From an uncultured Arachnia sp. (GTDB lineage Bacteria > Actinomycetota > Actinomycetes > Propionibacteriales > Propionibacteriaceae), in contig CANLSH010000002.1 of NCBI GenBank assembly GCA_947493705.1, forward strand, positions 186,001 to 250,000: a DNA stretch of 64,000 nt, read 5' to 3'. The notes under the pieces are model-generated. The model saw nothing but the letters and a program-made list of their open reading frames with translations, was not told where the DNA came from and searched no databases. Shown piece after piece: positions 17,649 to 25,391 of the stretch (positions are counted from its first letter, which is position 1; every line of letters starts with the position of its first letter). The position numbers were made by a program, and so were the translations under genes.

Positions 17649-18136
17649 TGACAACGCAGTATCCGGAACATGGTTCGGGAGCACATGGTGTGGCTCCCGC
17701 AGACGTCGATGAGAGCTACCAGCGCTACAAGCAGGAGGATCGTTCCCTGGGGGACATCATTTCTGAGGTGATGGACAATGCGTCCACACTGGTCAAACAA
17801 GAGGTGGAACTCGCGAAGGCCGAGGCCAAACAGGCTGCATCCCGTGCAGGAAAGGGCGTCGGCATGTTCGTCGGCGCTGGAATCGCGGCATTCATGGCGC
17901 TGTTCGCTCTGACGCTCCTGCTGTGGTGGCTCTTCGCCATTCTGATTGGAAGCAGCGTCGACCCGGCGCTGGGCTGGAGCGGTCTGATCGTGACAGTCAT
18001 CTGGCTGGTGGTGGCCGGGATCCTCGCCGCCCTCGGCAAGAGCGCCTTGGACAAGATCAAGGGGCTTCCCAAGACACAGGAAACCGTCAAGAAAATCCCG
18101 AACGCCGCGAAGGGCAACGAGGAGGAGAACCGATGA
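17648..18136 (+). CDS. Putative Actinobacterial Holin-X / phage holin 3_6 family protein
   Basis: A 162-residue membrane protein. A basic/acidic helix (DIISEVMDNASTLVKQEVELAKAEAKQ) is followed by a two-helix hairpin (GIAAFMALFALTLLLWWLF; LIVTVIWLVVAGILAAL) and a charged tail. This is the layout of Holin-X/DUF1469, homologous to E. coli YqjE. Despite the name, chromosomal members are envelope proteins and not lysis proteins. It is translationally coupled to both neighbours, 1 nt upstream and 4 nt downstream. Confidence 0.85.
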   Translation: MTTQYPEHGSGAHGVAPADVDESYQRYKQEDRSLGDIISEVMDNASTLVKQEVELAKAEAKQAASRAGKGVGMFVGAGIAAFMALFALTLLLWWLFAILIGSSVDPALGWSGLIVTVIWLVVAGILAALGKSALDKIKGLPKTQETVKKIPNAAKGNEEENR

Positions 18137-18852
18137 GCAATCCAGATGAGATTCGTCGAGACATTGAGCGAACTCGGGCAGAACTGAGCGAGAACGTCAA
18201 CGCCCTTGGCGACAGCACAAGCCCCAGCAACATTGCCAAGGGCCAGGTGGACAAGGTCAAGGACAGTGCCACCAGTTTGAAGGAAAAGGTCTTCGGATCC
18301 CCCGACAACCCCTACGACGAAGGCATGGTTGGTGACGCCAAATCCCGTATGAGCGGTTCCGGGGGTAGCGCTTCGGACAAGATGTCTGACGCCCGCGATG
18401 CCGTCTCCGATGCTCCTGCGCAGCTGAAGTCACAGACGCGCGGCAATCCGATTGCCGCGGGGCTGATTGCCATGGGTGTCGGCGCACTGATCGGCGGGTT
18501 GATCCCTGCAAGCCAGAAGGAGAGCGAAGTCGCCCAGCAGCTCAAGGAAGCATCGGAGCCGCTTGTCGATCAGGCGAAGCAGGTGGCCAATGAGGCCAAG
18601 GACAATCTGCAGCCCGTTGTCCAGGACGCTGTAGGCTCCGTCAAGGACCAGGCGCAGGATTCCGGTGAGAACGTGAAGCAGGACGCTTCGCAGGCCAAGG
18701 ATCATGTGGCCGGCAAGGCAAAGTCCTCTGCTGACAACGTGAAGGGCGATGCCCAGCACGCTGCGGAGAAGTCCAAGCAGGACGCTCAGCAGACCGCCAA
18801 GGACCAGAAGTCCGGCGGCAGCACGGACGGCCCCAGCACCTTCCACGGCTGA
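18133..18852 (+). CDS. DUF3618 membrane protein with LEA-like tail
   Basis: A 239-residue protein. The N-terminus PDEIRRDIERTRAELSENVN is the DUF3618 hallmark. One membrane segment (GNPIAAGLIAMGVGALIGGL) lies near residues 107-127. The last 100 residues are Lys/Ala/Asp/Gln helical repeats such as QAKDHVAGKAKSSADNVKGD, again LEA-like. It overlaps the Holin-X gene by 4 nt (ATGA) and is followed by a strong hairpin terminator, closing a three-gene operon. A role in membrane protection under desiccation or stationary phase is inferred from composition only. Confidence 0.82.
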   Translation: MSNPDEIRRDIERTRAELSENVNALGDSTSPSNIAKGQVDKVKDSATSLKEKVFGSPDNPYDEGMVGDAKSRMSGSGGSASDKMSDARDAVSDAPAQLKSQTRGNPIAAGLIAMGVGALIGGLIPASQKESEVAQQLKEASEPLVDQAKQVANEAKDNLQPVVQDAVGSVKDQAQDSGENVKQDASQAKDHVAGKAKSSADNVKGDAQHAAEKSKQDAQQTAKDQKSGGSTDGPSTFHG

Positions 18853-18872
18853 GGTACACACGAAAAAGTTTT

Positions 18873-18911
18873 CAGGGCCGCCCCACAGCTGTGGGGTGGC
18901 CCTGAATCTTT
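18873..18911 (+). terminator. Intrinsic terminator of the envelope operon
   Basis: A long stem, CAGGGCC-G-CCCCACAG / CTGTGGGG-T-GGCCCTG, starts 20 nt after the DUF3618 stop and is followed by AATCTTTG. The 18.91-19.08 kb gap after it shows no other feature. Confidence 0.8.
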
Positions 18912-19080
18912 GTGCCCACAGGGGCGTCGGTGCAGAGGTGGATCGACGCGACGGCCTGGCTGATACCGGCTCGGTGTTCTCGCTCGGCTGACCCGAAACA
19001 CCTCAACGAGGTTCTGCCACGCCTTGTATGAACCCGGTGCACAAACGCTCGCGGCGTGTTCGGACGGGGCGGAGTGACTT

Positions 19081-20442
19081 CTAGAAGGGCGGGTTGGTGA
19101 AGCGGCTGTAGTGGCCCTGGAAGAGGGCGTCCAGCTTGCCGGTTTCGCCGTTGCGGTGCTTGGGGATGTGGAAGGCCGCGAGTCCGCGTTCCTCGTCGGT
19201 GGGGTTCTGCGTGTACATCTCCGGGCGGTGGATCATGATGACGATGTCGGCGTCCTGCTCCAGCGAGCCGGACTCGCGTAGATCCGAGAGCTGCGGAACG
19301 CCATCCTTGCGTTGCTCGGTGTTACGGCTGAGCTGGCTCAGTGCGATCACCGGGATCTCGAGTTCCTTCGCCAGGAGCTTGATCTGACGCGAGAACTCGG
19401 AAACCTCCAACTGGCGGGACTCCACCTTCTTGCCGGAACTCATCAGCTGGATGTAATCGATGGCGATGAGCTGGAGGTCATGACGCTGTTTGAGGCGGCG
19501 TGCCTTCGCCCGGATCTCCATCATCGTGAGGTTGGGCGAGTCATCGATGAACAGTGGCTTCTTCTCCATCATCACGGACTTGTCCGTGATGCGTTGCCAG
19601 TCCGATTCATCCATCTTGCCGCCACGGATCTTGCTGAGATTGATGGATGCTTCCGCGCTCAACACCTTCATCACGATTTCCGTGCGACTCATTTCAAGGG
19701 AGAAGAATGCCGTACACAAATCGTGATGAAGCGCGGCGGAGCGGCAGACATCGAGCGCAAATGTGCTCTTGCCGACGCCGGGGCGAGCCGCCACGATGAT
19801 CATCTGTCCGGCGTGAAGGCCATTGGTGATCCTGTCGAGGTCCACGAATCCGGTGGGTACGCCGGAGAGAGCGTCACCAGAATTGCTGATGGCCTCCATC
19901 TCGTCCCATGTGGGCTGGATGAGCTCGGCCAGGGACTTGTAGTCCTCCGAGGACTTGTTCTCTGTGACCTCGTAGAGGGTCTGCTGGGCCTCGTCGACGA
20001 TCTTGTCCACCTCGCCCTGGCCCATGTAGCCGAGCTGGGCGATGCGGATGGATGCATTGACGAGGCGTCGAAGGACAGCCTTCTCACGCACCAGCTCTGC
20101 GTAGTAGATGGCATTGGCCGCGATGGAGACGCTGGCCAGTAAGTCATGCAGGTAGACCGGCCCACCCACCTTCCCCAGTTCCCCGGACTTGCCGAGCTCA
20201 CCCGCGACGGTGATGGGATCTGCGGGCTCCCCACGGCCGTACAGCATGATGATGGAGTTGAAGATGGTCTCGTGGTTGGGGCGGTAGAAGTCGGCGCCTC
20301 GCAGTGTTTCGACGACGTCCGAGATGGCATCCTTGCTCATCATCATTGCACCCAGCACACTCTGTTCCGCAGCCAGATCCTGCGGCGGCGTGCGGTCCAG
20401 CTCATTGATGCTCGCCTCGGACATGTATGTGTCGACGGCCAC
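19081..20442 (-). CDS. dnaB: Replicative DNA helicase DnaB
   Basis: A 453-residue hexameric 5'-3' replicative helicase. The N-terminal DnaB domain (PPQDLAAEQSVLGAMM...) is followed by the RecA-like ATPase with Walker A ARPGVGKST near residue 217, EMSR, Walker B LIAIDYIQLM and the arginine-finger region. No intein interrupts the P-loop, although inteins are common here. GTG 20442 follows AGGGAGCTGAC, a good ribosome site; the frame extends to 20472 without support. Unlike many bacteria, it is not next to rpsR or rplI. The gap upstream holds a cluster of TGTGGA elements. Confidence 0.95.
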   Translation of the reverse strand: MAVDTYMSEASINELDRTPPQDLAAEQSVLGAMMMSKDAISDVVETLRGADFYRPNHETIFNSIIMLYGRGEPADPITVAGELGKSGELGKVGGPVYLHDLLASVSIAANAIYYAELVREKAVLRRLVNASIRIAQLGYMGQGEVDKIVDEAQQTLYEVTENKSSEDYKSLAELIQPTWDEMEAISNSGDALSGVPTGFVDLDRITNGLHAGQMIIVAARPGVGKSTFALDVCRSAALHHDLCTAFFSLEMSRTEIVMKVLSAEASINLSKIRGGKMDESDWQRITDKSVMMEKKPLFIDDSPNLTMMEIRAKARRLKQRHDLQLIAIDYIQLMSSGKKVESRQLEVSEFSRQIKLLAKELEIPVIALSQLSRNTEQRKDGVPQLSDLRESGSLEQDADIVIMIHRPEMYTQNPTDEERGLAAFHIPKHRNGETGKLDALFQGHYSRFTNPPF

Positions 20443-20546
20443 GTCAGCTCCCTTTCCTTCACCACCCTGCAACAGGTGGAGGAAGGCTAGGTTAGCCCGT
20501 CAGCACTGACACTTTTCGCCGGGATCGGCAGCAACGGCGGTACAGC

Positions 20547-20674
20547 TGTGGAGCACCCTGTGGAAGGGCTGTGGAAAGACTGGTCGACGACACTCATGGC
20601 CTGTGGAATAGTCTTCGCAGAAAAAGTTCTGTCGTCTTTTCGTTTGGCATTTCGATTGTGGAATCTCCTGTGGA
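20547..20674 (+). repeat. Cluster of six TGTGGA elements upstream of dnaB
   Basis: TGTGGA occurs at 20547, 20559, 20570, 20602, 20657 and 20669, all on the same strand. The hexamer equals the core of the DnaA box in reverse (TTNTCCACA), but none of the six has the full 9-mer. The closest full-length match nearby is TGTGGAGAA at 20937, one mismatch from consensus. Confidence 0.5.
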
Positions 20675-20968
20675 CTCGGTTGTGCACAGGTGGATGCTGA
20701 TATCCGGGGCGGGGGACAATGGGTGTCGGGGCCCCAGGGAGACTCCGGGGCACTCATGCAAGTACGTGACCCAAATCCCCTTTGACTAGGCAGTGTTCTC
20801 GTGACAGTCGTTTACATGGAACCTGCTCGCCCGGGATAGTGATGCTTGGTGTATCACAACCAAGGGGCGAACGGAGGATTTCCCCGTGTGGTCCACTCTT
20901 GTTGAACAGCTGTTTCCACAGAGTAGACAGGAAAACTGTGGAGAACCCCAGGCGCCTGCTTGCAGGGG

Positions 20969-20985
20969 GTACCCCCTGGGGGTAC
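20969..20985. promoter_or_regulatory. CsoR-like copper operator
   Basis: GTACCCCCTGGGGGTAC is a perfect 8-bp inverted repeat around one T. It matches the TACCCC/GGGGTA type bound by the copper-sensing repressor CsoR. It lies about 185 nt before the copper-chaperone start. The repressor gene itself is not in the window. Confidence 0.7.
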
Positions 20986-21169
20986 GGTCGGACATGGGAA
21001 AGGGTGTTTGCATCACAACCACCCCCTGAGGAAGGTGGACAGGGTCCTGCCAGTAGAATTGCATACGCCGGACGTAGGTGTGTCGGCGGCATATATGGCT
21101 GACACGTGGCTTGTCAGGAGCCAGTCTTTGGCACCAAGGAATTCGGAAACCACCAGTGAGGACACCGCA

Positions 21170-21379
21170 ATGATCTCGAAGTACAGCATCACCGGAATGA
21201 CCTGTGGCCACTGCGCTGCTGCCATCTCAGAGGAGGTCTCCGAGGTGGACGGCGTCACTGGCGTCAACGTCAATCTCGAAGACGCGAGCATGGTCGTGGA
21301 ATCTGAGAACCGTCCGCCATTCGACGCCATCGTTGAGGCCGTCTCTGAAGCAGGCGAATACTCGGTGGTTGAGGCCTGA
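21170..21379 (+). CDS. CopZ-like copper chaperone (HMA domain)
   Basis: A 69-residue stand-alone heavy-metal-associated domain. The metal-binding motif GMTCGHC is at residues 9-15, and the beta-alpha-beta-beta-alpha-beta pattern is complete. Such proteins carry Cu(I) to P-type ATPases or to CsoR. ATG 21170 follows GAGGAC by 8 nt. A CsoR-like operator lies upstream, which supports copper-induced expression. No CopA ATPase is adjacent, so the chaperone works with a transporter encoded elsewhere. Confidence 0.88.
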   Translation: MISKYSITGMTCGHCAAAISEEVSEVDGVTGVNVNLEDASMVVESENRPPFDAIVEAVSEAGEYSVVEA

Positions 21380-21535
21380 TTCACGCCATCCAACCTCCGG
21401 CAAGAGGTTGAGGGGAGAGGCGAAACGGGCGCTGAGAGATTCTCAGGTTTAGTTTGGGAATCCTTCAGGAAAGAGCTATGGTGAGGGGGTCCGAGAGTCA
21501 CCCGGACTTCCCGCATCTTTGGAGTAACTGCTTTC

Positions 21536-22789
21536 ATGCGTAAAAAGCTTTGGATCCCCACCGCCGCGGGAGGCGCAGCACTCGCGCTCGTCGCCACCAC
21601 TGGGATTGCCACGGCGTTGCACAAGAACGACGTCGAACTGGTCGTCGACGGCGTCTCCTCCACCATCGCGGTGCGTGAGGACACCGTCGGCGAAGTGATG
21701 GAGCTGGAGAACATCACGCTCGATGAGCATGACATCCTCCTTCCGAGCGCTGATACGCGTATCTCCGACGGTATGGAGATCACAGTGGCCTACGGGCGGC
21801 CTCTCACGCTGACTGTCGACGGCAAGGAACGCGAGGTGTGGACCACGGCCAAGAACGTTGGCGACGCGCTGGCCTTCCTGAACCTGGACAAGTCCGATTC
21901 GAAGCTTTCTGCTTCCCGTTCCACGGAGATTGGTCGCGCGGGATTGACGCTGGACATGTCCACCGCTCAGAACGTGACGGTGGCAGTGGACGGTGAGCCG
22001 TCCGAGTTGAGAGTTGCCGGTACGGTCGAGGACGCCCTCACCGCGGCCGGGGTGGCACCTGATGCGGATGACATCGTCACCCCTGCTGCCGACACCGCGC
22101 TCACGGATGGGCTCGCAATCGCCTTCGTGGATGTCGAGGTCTCCTCCAGCACCAAGAACGTCGCCATCCCCTTCACCAAGACCAAGGCATACTCCGCCAA
22201 GATGGAAGAGGGCACACAGAGTGTGACCACCAAGGGCGTGAACGGTTTCAAGCGTGAGACCTACTCCGACGTCCATCACGACGGTGTGCTCATCAGCTCC
22301 ACCCTGGAAGAGAGTGTGATCTCCCAGCAGCCTGTGCAGCAGGTCACCACCGTCGGCACGAAGGTCGTGGAAAAGGCACCGGAGCCCGCAGAGGTGGCGG
22401 CACCTGACGGGGCTCCAGCTCCTGAGAAGGCAGCTGCACCAAAGACGGCACCTGCGCCTGAGAAGGCCCCTGCACCTGAGAAGGCACCTGCACCGAGCTC
22501 GGACTCCAGCGAATCCGAGTCCGCGCCCGCTGCGTCCTCCGGAAAGGGCCTCAACACGGCCCGTTCAGCGATGTGGGACCGGATCGCGGCGTGCGAGTCC
22601 GGGAACAACTGGAGTATCAACACCGGCAACGGCTACTATGGCGGTCTGCAATTCAACGCGGCCACATGGCGCTCGGTGAACGGACAGGACTTCGCAGCCC
22701 TGCCTCACCAGGCAAGCCGCGCTGAGCAGATCACCGTCGCCAATCGTTTGTACGCCGTGCGCGGCACCCAGCCTTGGAGTTGTGCCTGA
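21536..22789 (+). CDS. rpfB: Resuscitation-promoting factor RpfB
   Basis: A 417-residue secreted peptidoglycan hydrolase. An N-terminal signal or anchor helix (AAGGAALALVATTGIATAL) precedes DUF348 repeats at roughly 34-75, 85-130 and 147-190 and a G5 domain at about 200-285. A Pro-Ala-Glu-Lys linker with repeated APEKAP units spans about 290-325. The lysozyme-like Rpf domain occupies residues 340-417, with the catalytic Glu in AACESGNNW and GYYGGLQFNAATW. This is the RpfB domain order. RpfB promotes exit from dormancy by cleaving peptidoglycan. No c-di-AMP riboswitch was recognised upstream. Confidence 0.94.
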   Translation: MRKKLWIPTAAGGAALALVATTGIATALHKNDVELVVDGVSSTIAVREDTVGEVMELENITLDEHDILLPSADTRISDGMEITVAYGRPLTLTVDGKEREVWTTAKNVGDALAFLNLDKSDSKLSASRSTEIGRAGLTLDMSTAQNVTVAVDGEPSELRVAGTVEDALTAAGVAPDADDIVTPAADTALTDGLAIAFVDVEVSSSTKNVAIPFTKTKAYSAKMEEGTQSVTTKGVNGFKRETYSDVHHDGVLISSTLEESVISQQPVQQVTTVGTKVVEKAPEPAEVAAPDGAPAPEKAAAPKTAPAPEKAPAPEKAPAPSSDSSESESAPAASSGKGLNTARSAMWDRIAACESGNNWSINTGNGYYGGLQFNAATWRSVNGQDFAALPHQASRAEQITVANRLYAVRGTQPWSCA

Positions 22790-22811
22790 TCGGTAGAGCT
22801 TCACCCAAGAC

Positions 22812-22850
22812 GTCACCCCCAGCGACCCCCCGTGCTGGGGGTGACCTGTT
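22812..22850. terminator. Bidirectional terminator between rpfB and the oxidoreductase
   Basis: A perfect 12-bp stem GTCACCCCCAGC / GCTGGGGGTGAC with a 10-nt loop is followed by CTGTTT on the plus strand. The two flanking genes converge, so one hairpin can serve both. Confidence 0.75.
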
Positions 22851-22866
22851 TCCGGATGGTGATCGC

Positions 22867-23883
22867 TCAGGCGATTTGCGAGAGGGCTCTGTTCATGGTT
22901 TCCATGATGGTGATCGACTCGTCGAGGCTCATCAGTGGGGACTCCAGCTGACCGTCGGCCACCAGTTGAGCGAAGTGAGCTGCTTCGTACGCCAAACCCT
23001 CGTGTCCCGTGATCTGCGGGGCGGGGGAGTGCTGCTCATCTCCGTCGCGGTGGACGAATCGGATTTCCTGAGGCGTGTAGAAATCACCGGGAATCTCGAT
23101 CCTGCCGAGTGACCCGGCGATGATCGCGGTGGTGGGTGCCTTCGCCGCCAAAGTGGTGTTCAGCAGGGCGTGAGCGTTTGGCCGCGAACCAAAACCATCC
23201 AGAATCATGCTCACCTGTCGATCCACGCCGGATTGTGCGCGGGTCCCTACGGCGCGGACGCGTCCCGGAGCGCCGAGGACGAATGAGGCGAAGGAAACTG
23301 GGTACACGCCGAGGTCCAGCATGGCGCCGCCGGCGAGGGCCGGGTTGAAAAGGCGAAACTCGGGATCGTAATGGAAGTACTGCCCGTGATCGGCTTCCAG
23401 TATTTCGATGTCGCCGAGGGCTTCGTCAGCCAACAGTTGACGGACAACGTCGATGTGGGGCAGGAATCGCGTCCACATGGCTTCCATGCATGTGACCCCC
23501 CTCTCGCGCGCAGCTGCGACCACGTCGCGTGCTTCGTCGGCTGTCTGGGTGAAAGCCTTTTCGACGAGGACGTGCTTGCCGGCCTCGATGGCCAGGCGTG
23601 CGTGTTCGCTGTGGTGGCTGTGGGGGGAGGCCACGTAGATGGCGTCGACATCCGCGTCGGCCACCAGCGCTTGGTAGCTGTCGTAGCGGCGTTCGATGTT
23701 GAAATCATCTGCGAAGGCCTCCGCTCTGTCTCTTGAGCGTGAACCCACCGCGACGAGCTTCTGGCGTGTGTGAGTACGCACGGCATCCGCGAAGGAGTGG
23801 GCGATACCACCGGGTGCTAAGATGCCCCAGCGCAGCGCGGGGGCGTCATGGGGATCCGGGATTCGGGACGTGGGGAGGCTCAT
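22867..23883 (-). CDS. Gfo/Idh/MocA-family oxidoreductase
   Basis: A 338-residue NAD(P)-dependent oxidoreductase. The Rossmann start WGILAPGGIAHSFADAV is followed by DAIYVASPHSHHSEHARLAIEAGKHVLVEKAF, where the EKA lysine is the family's catalytic or binding Lys. The C-terminal domain (GGAMLDLGVYPV) is the dimerisation sheet. The substrate is unknown; members act on sugars, inositol or trans-dihydrodiols. It is monocistronic and lies behind the GT4 gene. Confidence 0.88.
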   Translation of the reverse strand: MSLPTSRIPDPHDAPALRWGILAPGGIAHSFADAVRTHTRQKLVAVGSRSRDRAEAFADDFNIERRYDSYQALVADADVDAIYVASPHSHHSEHARLAIEAGKHVLVEKAFTQTADEARDVVAAARERGVTCMEAMWTRFLPHIDVVRQLLADEALGDIEILEADHGQYFHYDPEFRLFNPALAGGAMLDLGVYPVSFASFVLGAPGRVRAVGTRAQSGVDRQVSMILDGFGSRPNAHALLNTTLAAKAPTTAIIAGSLGRIEIPGDFYTPQEIRFVHRDGDEQHSPAPQITGHEGLAYEAAHFAQLVADGQLESPLMSLDESITIMETMNRALSQIA

Positions 23884-23925
23884 GGAGCCACACTAATGGG
23901 CGCGTGGGATCGGGGCGGGGGTGGT

Positions 23926-25215
23926 TCACACAGCAGCAGGGGTGTTGCTGGCCAGCTGCTCGTACATCTCCAGCATCTGGATGGCCTGCGACTGGATGGT
24001 CCACTGTCCTGCGAGTCGTTTCGACGTTTCTGCGGCCTTCTCCCGCCAGCCCGGATCATCGAGCTTGTTGATGATCCGCATCAGTCCAGCGGCCATGGAC
24101 GCAGCCGTGGGACGGGTCAGTTCGGCGTTCACACCGGGCTCCAGTACCAGCTGAAGTCCCGGATCCACGGAGACGATGGGCAGACCCGCAAGTGCGGCCT
24201 CATGCAGCACGAGCGCCTGGGTGTCAGTCTGGCTGGGAAAGGCGAACACATCAGCCATGCCGTAGAAGGCGCCGAGAGCGTCGCGCTTCTGTTCCCCCGG
24301 GAGGATCACGTTGCCGCGCTGCTGGCCATGGGCCAGTACCCGTTTGATGCGGGGATAACGCTGCCAGTCACCCACCACCATGAGGCGGGCGTCGGGGCGC
24401 TGTGCTGAGACGAGTTCGAAGGCCTCGTACAGCAACGGAATGCCCTTCTCCGGTGCGATGCGCCCCGCATACAGGATCAGCGGACCGGCCTCCCGGGCCA
24501 CCGGGGGAGGCCCCGGCGGGAGGGCATCAACGCCATTGGGTACCACGACAACGCGCGCTGACGGTGCGATCTCTTTGCAGCGCAGCGCCGTCTTGGGTGA
24601 CGGCGTCGTCACCAGCTGTGCAGATTCCAGCATCTTCTGACACACCCCGAGCAGGGAGGCAGTGGAGCGGCCGCGATCCTCGTACCGGATGGCTGCGTCC
24701 CTGAGGTCCTGGGGGTTCACGAGCTTGTCCCTGTTGATGCGGGCGAAGGCCTGCACCACACCCGTGAGAAGAGGCAGTATAGCTGAATAGTGGTCGGCGT
24801 AGGCATCGAAATCTGTGTGCCATGTGAGCAACAGTGGGATGCCCAGCTGCCGCGCCGCATAGACGCCCAGGGCGCCCACCGTGCCAAACCCGTGGACGTG
24901 GATGACGTCAGGACCAATACGGCCCACCGCGTCGACAGCTGTGTCGAAGTGTCTGCCATTGGCGACTCGGGTCGGCATGTTGGGGACCTTCACCGATGGG
25001 AGCCGTATTTCCCGACGCCCCGCCCTGCCGACGTGTGGGTTGGGCCCTTTGGCGCGGGGAGCCACCACCACAACTCTGTGGCCAGCATCCAGCAAATTGC
25101 CTTCCAGCTGTTGCACGGCAAACATCAGGCCGTTGCTACCGGGGCCGTAGTTGTCCGTGAACTGCGCAACAGTGAGAGGCCGCGCAGCGGCGCTTCCCAT
25201 GGGCTGGTCGGTCAC
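23926..25215 (-). CDS. GT4-family glycosyltransferase
   Basis: A 429-residue GT-B glycosyltransferase. The acceptor domain has FTDNYGPGSNGLMFAV and LLTWHTDFDAYADHY; the donor domain has ILYAGRIAPEKGIPLLYEAF and the E-x7-E region QALVLHEAALAGLPIV. The THTDFDxY pattern resembles diacylglycerol glucosyl- or mannosyltransferases, so a glycolipid product is plausible but not shown. GTG 25215 (VTDQPMGS...) has GAGTGG upstream; ATG 25200 is the alternative. The long open frame above it to 25374 is not protein-like. It is divergent from the ROK regulator. Confidence 0.82.
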   Translation of the reverse strand: MTDQPMGSAAARPLTVAQFTDNYGPGSNGLMFAVQQLEGNLLDAGHRVVVVAPRAKGPNPHVGRAGRREIRLPSVKVPNMPTRVANGRHFDTAVDAVGRIGPDVIHVHGFGTVGALGVYAARQLGIPLLLTWHTDFDAYADHYSAILPLLTGVVQAFARINRDKLVNPQDLRDAAIRYEDRGRSTASLLGVCQKMLESAQLVTTPSPKTALRCKEIAPSARVVVVPNGVDALPPGPPPVAREAGPLILYAGRIAPEKGIPLLYEAFELVSAQRPDARLMVVGDWQRYPRIKRVLAHGQQRGNVILPGEQKRDALGAFYGMADVFAFPSQTDTQALVLHEAALAGLPIVSVDPGLQLVLEPGVNAELTRPTAASMAAGLMRIINKLDDPGWREKAAETSKRLAGQWTIQSQAIQMLEMYEQLASNTPAAV

Positions 25216-25324
25216 GCAGCCCACTCTATCGACTGGCCTCACCCTTTCAGTTGAGCCCTTGAGACGGATGCATTCGGCCGCAGACCGGCAGATGCTGAGA
25301 TGGGTCAGCGCTGCTCCGAGAAGG

Positions 25325-25330
25325 TACAAT
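25325..25330 (+). promoter_or_regulatory. Possible -10 element of the ROK regulator gene
   Basis: TACAAT lies 62 nt before the ROK start codon. The spot for a -35 box 17 nt upstream reads GGGTCA, a poor match, so the promoter is tentative. Confidence 0.3.
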
Positions 25331-25391
25331 TCCTTCGTCCATTCCGGAGAGCAAATCGATTCTTCAGTAGTCACGGGACGTGGGAGGGCCG

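Larger units (their letters stand above)
20473..21169. other. About 700-bp intergenic region with TGTGGA cluster, palindromes and copper operator
   Basis: No gene is supported here; the open frames on either strand have no protein-like composition. Six TGTGGA hexamers lie on the plus strand in 128 bp (20547-20674). Two more, one per strand, lie at 20915-20942. A palindrome CTTGGT-8-ACCAAG is at 20845-20864. The 10-mer ATCACAACCA occurs at 20853 and 21012. The CsoR-like operator is at 20969-20985. Confidence 0.6.

Noticed and set aside
17648-18136. A phage lysis holin or prophage remnant
   Set aside because: The Holin-X family is mainly chromosomal envelope protein; no other phage gene lies nearby.
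19081-20442. An intein in DnaB
   Set aside because: The P-loop and surrounding motifs are continuous and the protein has the normal 453-residue length.
20473-21169. A true chromosomal origin (oriC)
   Set aside because: TGTGGA cores are present but full DnaA boxes are not, and dnaA, dnaN, recF and rpmH are absent from the flanks. I kept it only as a possible DnaA-related cluster.
21392-21409. AACCTC/GAGGTT hairpin after the copper chaperone as a terminator
   Set aside because: Only 6 bp with no T run; it could be chance.
21380-21535. A c-di-AMP (ydaO) riboswitch before rpfB
   Set aside because: This class often precedes rpf genes in actinobacteria, but I could not find the conserved ydaO core sequences. 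A covariance-model search would settle it.
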